Assembly: GCF_000960475.2 (NCBI RefSeq) | Contig: NZ_JZDQ02000021.1 | Location: 1 to 64,000, forward strand | Origin: Nocardioides luteus | Lineage (GTDB): Bacteria > Actinomycetota > Actinomycetes > Propionibacteriales > Nocardioidaceae | Reading direction: 5' to 3' | Length of the DNA: 64,000 nucleotides | In this document: positions 34,215 to 42,307 of the stretch, piece by piece | How the letters are laid out: every line of letters starts with the position of its first letter | Position numbering within the stretch: the first letter of the stretch is position 1 | Notes under the pieces: generated by a model | The model's input: only the letters and a program-made list of their open reading frames with translations | Databases searched by the model: none | What the model was told of the DNA's origin: nothing | Position numbers and translations under genes: made by a program

Positions 34215-35282
34215 GTGGCTGTGATCGAGTTCGAGGGCGTCACCAAGCGCTATCCGGACGGCACCGTTGCCGTGGAAGACCTCTCCTTGAAGGTCGAGAC
34301 CGGCCAGATCACCGTGTTCGTCGGGCCGTCCGGCTGCGGCAAGACCACCGCGCTGCGGATGATCAACCGGATGATCGAGCCGACCTCCGGCCGCATCCTG
34401 ATCGATGGTGACGACGTCACCAGCCGCCCGGAGGCACTGCTCCGGCGCGACATCGGCTATGTGATCCAGGCGGCCGGGCTCTTCCCGCACCGCACCGTCC
34501 TCGACAACGTCGCCACGGTGCCGGTCCTGCAGGGCGTCTCCCGCCGTGAGGCGCGCGCCAGCGCCCGCGGGCTGCTCGAGCGCGTCGGCCTCCCGGCGAA
34601 CCTCGGCGAGCGCTACCCGGCCCAGCTCTCCGGCGGTCAGCAGCAGCGCGTCGGCGTCGCCCGGGCGCTCGCGGCCGACCCGCCGGTGCTGCTCATGGAC
34701 GAGCCGTTCTCGGCCGTCGACCCGGTCGTGCGCGACGACCTCCAGCAGGAGCTGCTCAGGCTTCAGGGCGAGCTCGGCAAGACGATCGTCCTGGTCACGC
34801 ACGACATCGACGAGGCCATCCGCCTCGGCGACAAGGTCGCCGTCTTCGCGAACGGTGCCCGGCTGGCCCAGTACGCACCGCCGGCCGACCTCCTGGCCGC
34901 CCCGGCCGACGACTTCGTCTCCTCGCTCGTCGGCCGCGACCGCGGGTTCCGCGGCCTCTCGTTCACCGACGGGAGCCAGGTCGCGCTCAAGCCCGTCGAC
35001 CACACGGTCGACGGGCTCACCCTCGAGGTCGACCGCGACGGCCGGCCGCTGGGCTGGCGCGGTCCCGACGGGCTCCTCCCGACCGAGGGCACCTTCGGTG
35101 ACGGGGCCAACCTGCGTACGGTCACCGACCTGGTCATCCTCTCGCCCGCCGGCGCTGCGGTGCGGGTCGACGCCGAGGGTCGTGCCGACGGGCTGGTCCT
35201 CCTCGAGGACCTGGCCGGCAGCGTACGTTCGCAGCAGCGGGAGCGGCTGGCAGCCCTCGCCACTCCGGAGGAGGCCGGGTGA
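34215..35282 (+). CDS. ATP-binding subunit of an osmoprotectant (OpuC/ProU-type) ABC importer
   Basis: The 355-residue ATPase has Walker A VGPSGCGKTT (about residues 35-44), the Q-loop VIQAAGLFPH, signature LSGGQQQRVGVARAL (about 137-151), Walker B VLLMDEPFSAVD and H-loop THD. The C-terminal 110 residues are an accessory domain in place of a clear CBS pair. Homologues power uptake of glycine betaine, choline or carnitine. It leads a four-gene operon with two permeases and a binding lipoprotein. Start is the GTG at 34215 after an AGGAG ribosome site; a second GTG lies two codons on. Confidence 0.94.
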   Translation: MAVIEFEGVTKRYPDGTVAVEDLSLKVETGQITVFVGPSGCGKTTALRMINRMIEPTSGRILIDGDDVTSRPEALLRRDIGYVIQAAGLFPHRTVLDNVATVPVLQGVSRREARASARGLLERVGLPANLGERYPAQLSGGQQQRVGVARALAADPPVLLMDEPFSAVDPVVRDDLQQELLRLQGELGKTIVLVTHDIDEAIRLGDKVAVFANGARLAQYAPPADLLAAPADDFVSSLVGRDRGFRGLSFTDGSQVALKPVDHTVDGLTLEVDRDGRPLGWRGPDGLLPTEGTFGDGANLRTVTDLVILSPAGAAVRVDAEGRADGLVLLEDLAGSVRSQQRERLAALATPEEAG

Positions 35283-35935
35283 ACGAGCTCTGGAGTTATT
35301 TGGAGACCAACGGCGGTAACGTCCTCACCGCGCTCCTCCAGCACATCTGGCTGGCGCTGCTGCCGGTGGCGATCGCCTTCGTCCTCTCGCTGCCGCTGGG
35401 CGCCCTGGCCCACCGCTACGGCCCAGTGCGCCACGTCGCGCTCACCACCGGCAGCGTGGTCTACACGGTGCCGTCGCTGGCCCTGCTCCTGCTGCTCCCG
35501 GGCATCCTCGGCACCAGCGTCCTCGACCCGCTCAACGTGGTCATCGCGCTCACGCTCTACTCGCTGGCCCTGCTCGTCCGCACGACCGCGGACGGTCTCG
35601 ACGCGGTCGACTCCACCGTCCTCCAGGCGGCCACCGCGATGGGCTATCGACCGTTGCGCCGCTGGTTCGCCGTCCAGCTGCCGCTGGCGATGCCGGTGAT
35701 CCTGACCGGCCTGCGGGTGGCGACGGTGGCCAACGTGAGCATGGTCAGCGTCGCGGCCCTGATCGGCATCGGCGGCCTCGGGCAGCTCTTCACGCGCGGG
35801 TTCCAGCTCGGCTTCTACCTGCCGCCGATCATCATCGGCCTGGTCCTCTCGGTCACGCTCGCGGTGATCGCCGACGTCCTCATCGTCGCCCTCCAGCGCG
35901 GGCTCACCCCGTGGTCGCGAGCGGGTGCCCGATGA
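35279..35935 (+). CDS. Permease subunit of the osmoprotectant ABC importer (first)
   Basis: This 218-residue protein has about five to six membrane helices and the permease coupling motif AATAMGYRPLRRWFAVQLPLA (about residues 118-138). It is shaped like OpuCB/ProW. The GTG start overlaps the ATPase stop by 4 nt (GTGA). Together with the second permease it forms the membrane channel. Confidence 0.93.
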   Translation: MNELWSYLETNGGNVLTALLQHIWLALLPVAIAFVLSLPLGALAHRYGPVRHVALTTGSVVYTVPSLALLLLLPGILGTSVLDPLNVVIALTLYSLALLVRTTADGLDAVDSTVLQAATAMGYRPLRRWFAVQLPLAMPVILTGLRVATVANVSMVSVAALIGIGGLGQLFTRGFQLGFYLPPIIIGLVLSVTLAVIADVLIVALQRGLTPWSRAGAR

Positions 35936-36645
35936 CCCTCGACTACCTGCTCGACGCCGCGAACTGGTCGCTGACCAGCCCCGACGGCTTCCCTCAGCGC
36001 ATCCTCGAGCACCTCGGCTACACCTTCCTCGCGCTGGTGATCGCGGCCGTGATCGCGTTCCCGATCGGGCTGCTGATCGGCCACACCGGCCGTGGTGCGC
36101 TGGTCGCCATCAACCTCGGCAACGCCGGCCGCGCGCTGCCGACCCTGGGCGTACTCATGCTCGCGCTCGCCCTGGTCGGGATCGGCCTGGTCCCGGTCAC
36201 GTTCGCCCTGGTCGTGCTCGCCATCCCGCCCATCCTGGCCACGACGTACGCCGGCATCCAGTCCGTCGCCGACGAGACCGTCGACGCCGCGCGCGGGGTG
36301 GGCATGACCGAGGCCCAGATCGCCTGGCGCGTCGAGGTCCCGATCGCGATGCCGATCATCATCGGCGGCCTGCGCAACGCGTCCCTCCAGGTCGTCTCGA
36401 CCGCGACCATCGCCGCGTACGCCGGTCTCGGCGGTCTCGGCCGCTACCTCTTCGACGGCCTGGCGACGCTCCAGTACGACAAGGTGGTCGCGGGCGCGAT
36501 CGTGCTCGCCGTGCTCGCCGTCGCGATCGACCTGGCGCTCGCCGGGGCACAGCGACTCCTCGTCTCGCCCGGCGTCGACGGCCGCGGCGCCGGCAACCGT
36601 CCCACCACCGCCCGCCCCGCCGGCCGACCCGCTGGCGCCGGCTGA
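35932..36645 (+). CDS. Permease subunit of the osmoprotectant ABC importer (second)
   Basis: This 237-residue permease resembles OpuCD. It has several membrane helices and the coupling motif AARGVGMTEAQIAWRVEVPIA (about residues 120-140). The ATG overlaps the stop of the first permease (ATGA). Its last 30 residues are Arg/Pro/Ala/Gly-rich and probably a disordered cytoplasmic tail. Confidence 0.93.
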   Translation: MTLDYLLDAANWSLTSPDGFPQRILEHLGYTFLALVIAAVIAFPIGLLIGHTGRGALVAINLGNAGRALPTLGVLMLALALVGIGLVPVTFALVVLAIPPILATTYAGIQSVADETVDAARGVGMTEAQIAWRVEVPIAMPIIIGGLRNASLQVVSTATIAAYAGLGGLGRYLFDGLATLQYDKVVAGAIVLAVLAVAIDLALAGAQRLLVSPGVDGRGAGNRPTTARPAGRPAGAG

Positions 36646-36673
36646 TCAACCCAGCAACCCGAGAGGTATATCG

Positions 36674-37600
36674 ATGTCCCGCCGAACCCGCACCACCGCG
36701 TACCTGTTCGCGACGCTCGCCGTGGCAGGCAGCCTGACCGCCTGCGGCGGTGACCCGCTCGACTCCGGATCCGACTCCGGCTCGGGCGGCGACACGATCG
36801 TCGTCGGCTCCGCCAACTTCCCCGAGAGCGAGCTGCTCATGGAGATGTACGCCCAGGCTCTCGAGTCCGAGGGCGTCAAGGTCAAGACCAAGCCCAACAT
36901 CGGTTCCCGCGAGGTCTACATGGAGGCCTTCAAGAGCGGTGACATCGACCTGCTGCCCGAATACAACGGAGCGCTGCTGGCCTACCTGAAGCCGGACGGC
37001 GTGCCGGAGAACGTCTCCGCCCCCGAGGACGTCTACGAGGCTCTTCAGGACGTGCTGCCGGAGGGCAGCGAGACCCTGCCGCAGTCGGAGGCCGAGGACA
37101 AGGACACCCTCACCGTGTCCAAGGAGACGGCCGCGAAGTACTCCCTGACGAGCATCGAGGACCTCGCGCCGGTCGCGAAGAACCTCACCCTCGGCGGCGC
37201 CCCGGAGTTCAAGGAGCGCCACCAGGGCCTGCTCGGTCTCGACGAGGTCTACGGGGTCACGTTCAAGGAGTTCAAGCCGCTCGACGCCGGCGGTCCGCTG
37301 ACGACCAGCGCGCTGAAGAAGGGTGACATCGACGTCGCCAACGTCTTCTCCACCGACTCCGCGATCCCCACCAACGGCTGGGTCGTCCTGGAGGACCCGA
37401 AGAACCTCTTCCTCTCCCAGAACGTCGTCCCGCTGATCCGCTCCGAGGCGCTCACGGGCGACGCCGAGTCCGCGCTCAACGCGGTCTCCGAGGCCCTGAC
37501 CACCGAGAACCTGACCGAGGCCCTCGCGAAGGTCCAGGTCGACAAGGCCGACCCGGCCACCGTCGCGAAGGAGTTCCTCGCCGACAACGGCATCAAGTGA
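36674..37600 (+). CDS. Substrate-binding lipoprotein of the osmoprotectant ABC importer
   Basis: The 308-residue protein has a lipoprotein signal with the lipobox LTAC (Cys about residue 24), a Ser/Gly/Asp linker, and an OpuCC/ProX-type binding domain beginning IVVGSANFPESELL. LLPEYNGALLAYL (about residue 97) belongs to the same fold, which traps quaternary amines in an aromatic cage. It is anchored to the outer face of the membrane. It lies 28 nt after the second permease with a GAGAGG ribosome site. Whether glycine betaine, choline or carnitine is preferred cannot be read off. Confidence 0.94.
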   Translation: MSRRTRTTAYLFATLAVAGSLTACGGDPLDSGSDSGSGGDTIVVGSANFPESELLMEMYAQALESEGVKVKTKPNIGSREVYMEAFKSGDIDLLPEYNGALLAYLKPDGVPENVSAPEDVYEALQDVLPEGSETLPQSEAEDKDTLTVSKETAAKYSLTSIEDLAPVAKNLTLGGAPEFKERHQGLLGLDEVYGVTFKEFKPLDAGGPLTTSALKKGDIDVANVFSTDSAIPTNGWVVLEDPKNLFLSQNVVPLIRSEALTGDAESALNAVSEALTTENLTEALAKVQVDKADPATVAKEFLADNGIK

Positions 37601-37605
37601 CGCCG

Positions 37606-37643
37606 CTGCTCGCCTACCCCAGTCCGCTGCGGTAGGCGAGCAG
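37606..37643. terminator. Bidirectional hairpin between the ABC operon and tetR
   Basis: A 13-bp perfect stem (CTGCTCGCCTACC and its complement) with a 12-nt loop starts 5 nt after the binding-protein stop. It is partly encoded within the 3' end of the convergent tetR gene. Confidence 0.7.
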
Positions 37644-38177
37644 TCCCTCGAGACCACGCAGGAAGGTCTCGCAGACGGGGGCGGGATCGGTGAGGCAGCC
37701 GGCCGCCATGGCACCGTCGCGCAGCATGACAAAGTGACGTCCGGCGAAGTCCGAGTCGGGCTTCCCCGTCTTCGCGAAGAGCTCGGTGACCGTGCTCAGG
37801 AACCACTGCCGGTGCTCGAGCACCGCCTGATGCACCACGTGTTCCGGGTCCGGGTATTCGGCCGCGGCGTTGAGGAACGCGCAGCCCCTGAACCCCTCGC
37901 TCCGGATGTCGTCGGCGATCGACCGGCCGACGGCCCGGATGAGGTCGTCGGGGTCCGCCACCTCCGCCCGGGCAGCCTCGAGGCGCGCCCGGATCGCCTC
38001 GTCGGCCTGCGTCAGGTACGCCACGACGAGCTCGTCCTTGCTCCGGAAATGGCGATAGAGCGTCGCCCGCGTGACCTGCGCCTCGGCGATCACGCGATCG
38101 ACGCCGACCGAGTGCAGACCCTCGGTGTAGAAGAGCCGGCTTGCCGCGCTGAGCAGTCGGTCCCGGGCCTCGGACAT
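37614..38177 (-). CDS. TetR-family transcriptional repressor
   Basis: The 187-residue regulator has a TetR helix-turn-helix (about residues 5-52, VIAEAQVTRATLYRHFRSKDELV) and a C-terminal domain of the YjdC/LfrR-like type with RSEGFRGCAFLNAAAEYPD (about 95-113). It is divergent from a membrane protein/FAD-oxidoreductase operon. Two related palindromes in the 140-nt gap are its probable operators. The ATG follows GAGAGGA with good spacing. The conserved Cys in GCAFLN recurs in related regulators of quinone or electrophile stress, so a redox-active ligand is plausible. Confidence 0.9.
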   Translation of the reverse strand: MSEARDRLLSAASRLFYTEGLHSVGVDRVIAEAQVTRATLYRHFRSKDELVVAYLTQADEAIRARLEAARAEVADPDDLIRAVGRSIADDIRSEGFRGCAFLNAAAEYPDPEHVVHQAVLEHRQWFLSTVTELFAKTGKPDSDFAGRHFVMLRDGAMAAGCLTDPAPVCETFLRGLEGLLAYRSGLG

Positions 38178-38218
38178 CCGTCAATCCTCTCGTTCTCGTT
38201 GTCTCGACGGTAGCAGAC

Positions 38219-38287
38219 AGAACGATCGGTCTTGCATTTGTCGGAAGGCTGGTGCACACTCTCGAATCAGGTAGAACGACCGTTCTA
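38219..38287. promoter_or_regulatory. Pair of TetR operator-like palindromes
   Basis: TAGAACG-AC-CGTTCTA (38272-38287) is a perfect palindrome. AGAACGATCGGTCT (38219-38232) is a near-match with one mismatch. Centres are 54 bp apart, about five helical turns. Both lie between the divergent tetR and membrane protein genes. Confidence 0.7.
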
Positions 38288-38317
38288 TCTCCTGGCTTGA
38301 CCCGAGAAAGGGATCCG

Positions 38318-38890
38318 ATGTCCACCTCCGTTGAGGCCGGCCGCTCCGGCACACTGAACACCCCCTCCGGCGGGCTGCCGAAGCTCTACTTCGTCCGCTT
38401 CGGGTTCGCGATCGTCTGGGCCGTCCTGGTCGCCCTCACCGCCTCGACGCTCGGCCCGGTGAGCATCGCGCTCCTGGTGATCTATCCGCTGTTCGACGTG
38501 GTGGCCGCCGTGGTCGACTTCCGCACCTCGGGCGCCAGCGGACCGCGCGTCCTGCTCTACGTCAACATGGCGCTCAGCCTGCTCACCGCGGTGGGTGTCG
38601 CCGTCGCCGCGGCCTCCGGCATCCCGGGCGTCCTCCGCGTCTGGGGCGCCTGGGCCATCACGGCCGGCCTGGTCCAGCTCTTCGTCGCCGTGCGGCGCTA
38701 TCGCCTCGGTGGCCAGTGGGCGATGATCCTCAGCGGCGGGATCTCGACCTTCGCCGGCACCGGGTTCATCCTGATGGCCGCCGGCCCGAAGGCGTCGCTC
38801 ACCGGCCTGGCGGGCTACGCCACCCTGGGCGGCATCTTCTTCCTCATCTCTGCCATCCGGCTGCGCCAGCGCGCGAGTAAGGTCAACTGA
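38318..38890 (+). CDS. Polytopic membrane protein, probably DUF308-like
   Basis: The 190-residue protein has six hydrophobic segments after a 25-residue soluble N-terminus, with internal pattern similar to the HdeD/DUF308 type (VWGAWAITAGLVQLFVAVRRYR, then GQWAMILSGGISTFAG). The family role is unclear; some members are acid-stress proteins. The ATG follows GAGAAAGGGA. The downstream oxidoreductase gene starts one nucleotide after its stop, so the pair is one TetR-controlled operon. Confidence 0.78.
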   Translation: MSTSVEAGRSGTLNTPSGGLPKLYFVRFGFAIVWAVLVALTASTLGPVSIALLVIYPLFDVVAAVVDFRTSGASGPRVLLYVNMALSLLTAVGVAVAAASGIPGVLRVWGAWAITAGLVQLFVAVRRYRLGGQWAMILSGGISTFAGTGFILMAAGPKASLTGLAGYATLGGIFFLISAIRLRQRASKVN

Positions 38891-38891
38891 C

Positions 38892-40346
38892 ATGACCAGC
38901 ACCAGCCAAGATCTCACCGTCGACGTCATCATCATCGGCGCCGGCCCGACCGGCGAGAACGTCGCCGACCGCGCCGTTCAGGGCGGCCTGACCGCGGCGA
39001 TCGTCGAGCGCGAGCTCGTCGGTGGCGAGTGCTCCTACTGGGCCTGCATGCCGACGAAGGCACTGCTCCGGGACGCGGCCGCGCTGCGTGCCGCCCGCGC
39101 CCTTCCGGCCGCCGGCCAGGCGGTCACCGGCACGCTCGAGGCCGCCGCCGTGTTCGCCCGGCGCGACGAGTTCACCTCCCACTGGAAGGACGCCGGTCAG
39201 GTCGAGTGGCTGACCGGGGCCGGGATCACCCTGATTCGCGGACACGGGCGCATCACCGGCACCCGCACGGTCACGGTCACCGCCTCCGACGGCACGACCA
39301 CCGACCTGGAAGCACGCCACGCCGTGGTCGTCGCGACCGGCAGCGCTGCCCTCATCCCGCCGATCCCGGGGCTGGAGGAGGCCCGCCCCTGGACGAACCG
39401 CGAGGCAGCCGGCGCCCAGTCCGTCCCCGAGCGCCTGGCGATCATCGGCGGCGGGGTCGTCGGCGCCGAGATGGCGACCGCCTACAGCGCCCTCGGGTCC
39501 CAGGTCACCCTCATCTCGCGCACCCGGCTCCTGCCGAGCGTCGAGAAGTTCGCCGGCGAGCAGGTTGCCGAGGCACTCCGGACATACGGGGTCACGCTTC
39601 ATCTCGACCTCGGCGCGGACGAGGTCCGGCGCGACGACTCCGGCGAGGTGCACCTGACCCTCTCCGACGGCACCGAGGTGACCGCCGACGAGGTCCTCGT
39701 CGCCACCGGCCGGGTGCCGAGCACCAAGGACCTCGGGCTCGAGCAGGTCGGCCTCGAGCCCGGCAGCTGGCTGAAGGTCGACGACGCCCTGGCGGTGATC
39801 GACGACAACGGACAGCTGGAGGCCGGCTGGCTCTATGCCGCCGGTGACGTCAACCACCGAGCGCTGCTGACCCACCACGGGAAGTACCAGGCCCGAGCGC
39901 TGGGCGACCTGATCGCGGCCAAGGCCCGCGGCGAGGAGCCCGACCTGAGCGTGTGGGGGCGTCACGCCGCCACCGCCGACGAGCGCGCCACCACGCAGGT
40001 GATCTTCACCGACCCCGAGGTCGTCGCCGTCGGACACTCCGCCGAGTCGGCCGAGGCGGCCGGCATCGAGGTCGGCGTCGTCGACTACGACCTCGGCTCG
40101 GTCGCCGGCGCATCGCTCCACGCGGACGGCTACCACGGCCAGGCGCGGATGGTCATCGACGAGCAGCGCAAGGTGCTGGTCGGCTTCACCGCGGTCGGCC
40201 CCGACATCTCCGAGCTCCTGCACGCGGCCACGATCGCGATCGTCGGCGAGGTCCCGCTGGACCGCCTCTGGCACGCGGTCCCCGCCTACCCGACGATCAG
40301 CGAGATCTGGCTCCGTCTGCTCGAGACCGCCGGGCGCGATCGCTAG
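38892..40346 (+). CDS. FAD-dependent pyridine nucleotide-disulfide oxidoreductase
   Basis: This 484-residue enzyme is in the dihydrolipoamide dehydrogenase/mercuric reductase family. It has the FAD-binding IIIGAGPTGEN (about residues 13-23), a redox disulfide as CSYWAC (about 47-52) within GGECSYWACMPTKAL, an NAD(P)-binding GGGVVGAEMA (about 190) and the second FAD motif LYAAGDVNH. The C-terminal dimer domain ends HAVPAYPTISE in place of the usual HAHPTLSE. No E2 lipoyl partner or mer genes are nearby, so it is more likely a quinone or small-disulfide reductase than a ketoacid-complex E3. Confidence 0.88.
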   Translation: MTSTSQDLTVDVIIIGAGPTGENVADRAVQGGLTAAIVERELVGGECSYWACMPTKALLRDAAALRAARALPAAGQAVTGTLEAAAVFARRDEFTSHWKDAGQVEWLTGAGITLIRGHGRITGTRTVTVTASDGTTTDLEARHAVVVATGSAALIPPIPGLEEARPWTNREAAGAQSVPERLAIIGGGVVGAEMATAYSALGSQVTLISRTRLLPSVEKFAGEQVAEALRTYGVTLHLDLGADEVRRDDSGEVHLTLSDGTEVTADEVLVATGRVPSTKDLGLEQVGLEPGSWLKVDDALAVIDDNGQLEAGWLYAAGDVNHRALLTHHGKYQARALGDLIAAKARGEEPDLSVWGRHAATADERATTQVIFTDPEVVAVGHSAESAEAAGIEVGVVDYDLGSVAGASLHADGYHGQARMVIDEQRKVLVGFTAVGPDISELLHAATIAIVGEVPLDRLWHAVPAYPTISEIWLRLLETAGRDR

Positions 40347-40349
40347 AGG

Positions 40350-41036
40350 CTAACCGTCCTGGCCGGCGGCGAGGCCGGCCAGGACGAGATCGACCCCGGC
40401 GAGGAACTGCTCCCGGTCGTCGTGGTGGCGCAGCTGTCTCGCGACCCGATGAAGGAAGGGGTACGACGCAGGGCTCAGCTGCTCCCAGCGGTCGGCCGTC
40501 TCGGCCATGAACTCCTCGCGGCCCGCCCCGGCAACCCGGGTGCGGGCGTTGGCGGCGTTCTGGGCCGCGACACCGAGGATGTAGTTGAGCAGCGCCGAGG
40601 CGGCGTTGAACTGGGCGGATTCGGGGACGCCGAGGGAGTCCAGACGGCCACCGATACTCTCGAAGAGGCGCACCATCCCCGGTTGCCACGGCACCACCGG
40701 GAGGTGCGCACCGACCCAGGGATGCTCGTCGATCGCGTCGAACATGCCGAGCGCAATGAGCGTGATGGCTCGGGCGCCCTCCTCCGGCGTGGCACTGTCG
40801 GGCACGTCGGCCAGGACTCGCTCGATGACACCGGTGGTGGCCTCGGTGAGCAGCTCCTCCTTGCTCGCCACGTGGTGGTAGATCGCCCCGGCCCCGGTCG
40901 ACAGTCGCGCCGCGAGCGCACGGAAGGTCAGGCCGCGCTCGCCCTCGGCGTCGAGGATCTCGATCGCCGCCTCGACGATCCGGTCCGTCGACAGTGCATC
41001 GGCCCGGCGTACGGATCGCTGCCTCGGAGGTGTCAT
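40350..41036 (-). CDS. TetR-family transcriptional repressor
   Basis: The 228-residue protein has a TetR helix-turn-helix at about residues 15-62 (LTFRALAARLSTGAGAIYHHVASKEELL) and a TetR_C-like ligand domain. It is divergent from a TetX-like flavin monooxygenase. Two perfect palindromes in the gap are its likely operators, a layout like the tetR/tetX-type drug-inducible loci. Starts at 41036 and 41045 are both possible. The 3' end encodes half of a hairpin shared with the convergent oxidoreductase gene. Confidence 0.9.
   Translation of the reverse strand: MTPPRQRSVRRADALSTDRIVEAAIEILDAEGERGLTFRALAARLSTGAGAIYHHVASKEELLTEATTGVIERVLADVPDSATPEEGARAITLIALGMFDAIDEHPWVGAHLPVVPWQPGMVRLFESIGGRLDSLGVPESAQFNAASALLNYILGVAAQNAANARTRVAGAGREEFMAETADRWEQLSPASYPFLHRVARQLRHHDDREQFLAGVDLVLAGLAAGQDG
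40356..40385. terminator. Hairpin between convergent oxidoreductase and tetR genes
   Basis: A 12-bp perfect stem (GTCCTGGCCGGC and its complement) with a 6-nt loop starts 9 nt after the oxidoreductase stop and lies within the tetR 3' coding end. Confidence 0.6.
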
Positions 41037-41054
41037 ACAGGTCATATTGACACA

Positions 41055-41098
41055 TTTGGAACGGCGTTCCAAACTGGACACATTGGAACACTGTTCCA
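41055..41098. promoter_or_regulatory. Two perfect TetR operator-like palindromes
   Basis: TTTGGAACG-G-CGTTCCAAA (41055-41073) and TGGAACA-C-TGTTCCA (41084-41098) share the half-site TGGAAC. Their centres are 27 bp apart. They lie between the divergent tetR (start 41036) and monooxygenase (start 41126) genes. Confidence 0.8.
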
Positions 41099-41125
41099 TC
41101 GTCTACTCTCGAACGGAGCTCACCC

Positions 41126-42247
41126 ATGAAGGAAGTCACGATCATCGGCGCCGGCCTCGGCGGTCTCGCCCTCGCCCGCGTACTCCACGTCCACGGCATC
41201 CCGGCCGTCGTCTACGAGGCGGACGCCTCGGCCGCCACGCGCACGCAGGGCGGCCAGCTCGACATCCACGAGCAGGACGGTCAGGTCGCCCTCGAGATGG
41301 CCGGGCTGACCACGGAGTTCCGCGCGCTCATCCACCGCGGCGGCGAGGCGACACGCGTGCTCGACCGCAACGGCACCGTCCTCCTCGACGAGCCCGACGA
41401 CGGCACCGGCGGCCGGCCGGAGGTGCTCCGCGGCCAGCTTCGGCAGATCCTGCTCGACTCGCTGCCCGCCGAGACCGTCCGCTGGGGCAAGAAGCTGGCC
41501 ACCGTCACCTCGCTCGGCGACGGGCGCCACGAGCTGTCCTTCACCGACGGCTCGACCGTGACGACCGAGCTGCTGGTCGGGGCCGACGGCGCGTGGTCGA
41601 AGGTGCGGCCGCTGCTCTCCTCCGTCACCCCCACCTACACCGGGACCACCTTCGTCGAGACCTACCTCCATGATGTCGACTCCCGCCATCCGGCGACCGC
41701 CGAGGCAGCAGGCGGCGGCGGGATGTTCGCGCTCGAGCCGGGCCAGGGCATCTCGACCCACCGCGAGGAGGGCGGCATCCTGCACGCCTACGCCCAGCTC
41801 GTACGCCCCATCGACTGGCTCACCGGCCTGGACCACACCCAGGTGACCACCGAGGTCGCGGCCGCGTTCGAGGGCTGGGCGCCCGAGCTGCTGGCCCTGG
41901 TCACCGACGCCGACACCCCGCCGGTCGTACGCACCATCCACGCACTCCCCGACAGCCACCGCTGGTCCCACGTCGACGGCGTCACCCTGGTCGGCGACGC
42001 CGCCCACCTGGCGATGCCGGCCGGCGAGGGCGCCAACCTGGCGCTGTACGACGGCGCGCAGCTCGCCCTCGCGATCGCCGCCGCCGTCGAGTCAGGCGAC
42101 GATCTGGAGACGGCGGTCGAGGCGTACGAGCTGGAGATGTTCGCACGCAGCGCCGAGTCGGCGAAGGGAGCGCGGGAGGTCGTCGACCTGTGCCTGGGCG
42201 AGTCGGCACCCCACGGGCTCGTGGACTTCTTCTCGGGCCACCGCTGA
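41126..42247 (+). CDS. FAD-dependent monooxygenase, TetX-like
   Basis: This 373-residue class A flavoprotein monooxygenase has the dinucleotide motif IIGAGLGGLALARVL (about residues 5-19), a TQGGQLDIHEQDGQVALEMAGL segment like that of TetX-type enzymes, ADGAWSKVR (about 153), and the second FAD motif LVGDAAHLAMPAGEGANLAL (about 290). Family members hydroxylate aromatic compounds, including antibiotics such as tetracyclines and rifamycins. The divergent TetR with twin operators suggests induction by the substrate. The actual substrate is unknown. A GGAG ribosome site precedes the ATG. Confidence 0.9.
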   Translation: MKEVTIIGAGLGGLALARVLHVHGIPAVVYEADASAATRTQGGQLDIHEQDGQVALEMAGLTTEFRALIHRGGEATRVLDRNGTVLLDEPDDGTGGRPEVLRGQLRQILLDSLPAETVRWGKKLATVTSLGDGRHELSFTDGSTVTTELLVGADGAWSKVRPLLSSVTPTYTGTTFVETYLHDVDSRHPATAEAAGGGGMFALEPGQGISTHREEGGILHAYAQLVRPIDWLTGLDHTQVTTEVAAAFEGWAPELLALVTDADTPPVVRTIHALPDSHRWSHVDGVTLVGDAAHLAMPAGEGANLALYDGAQLALAIAAAVESGDDLETAVEAYELEMFARSAESAKGAREVVDLCLGESAPHGLVDFFSGHR

Positions 42248-42300
42248 ACCCGGCGGCGGACTGCGGCCGTCCAACGACGACCGCAGCCCGCCGACCGGGT
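42248..42300. terminator. Long hairpin between convergent monooxygenase and protease genes
   Basis: Arms ACCCGG, CGGCGG and CTGCGG pair with their complements across one bulge and one mismatch, starting right after the monooxygenase stop. No T-tract is visible. Confidence 0.6.
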
Positions 42301-42307
42301 GATGGGA

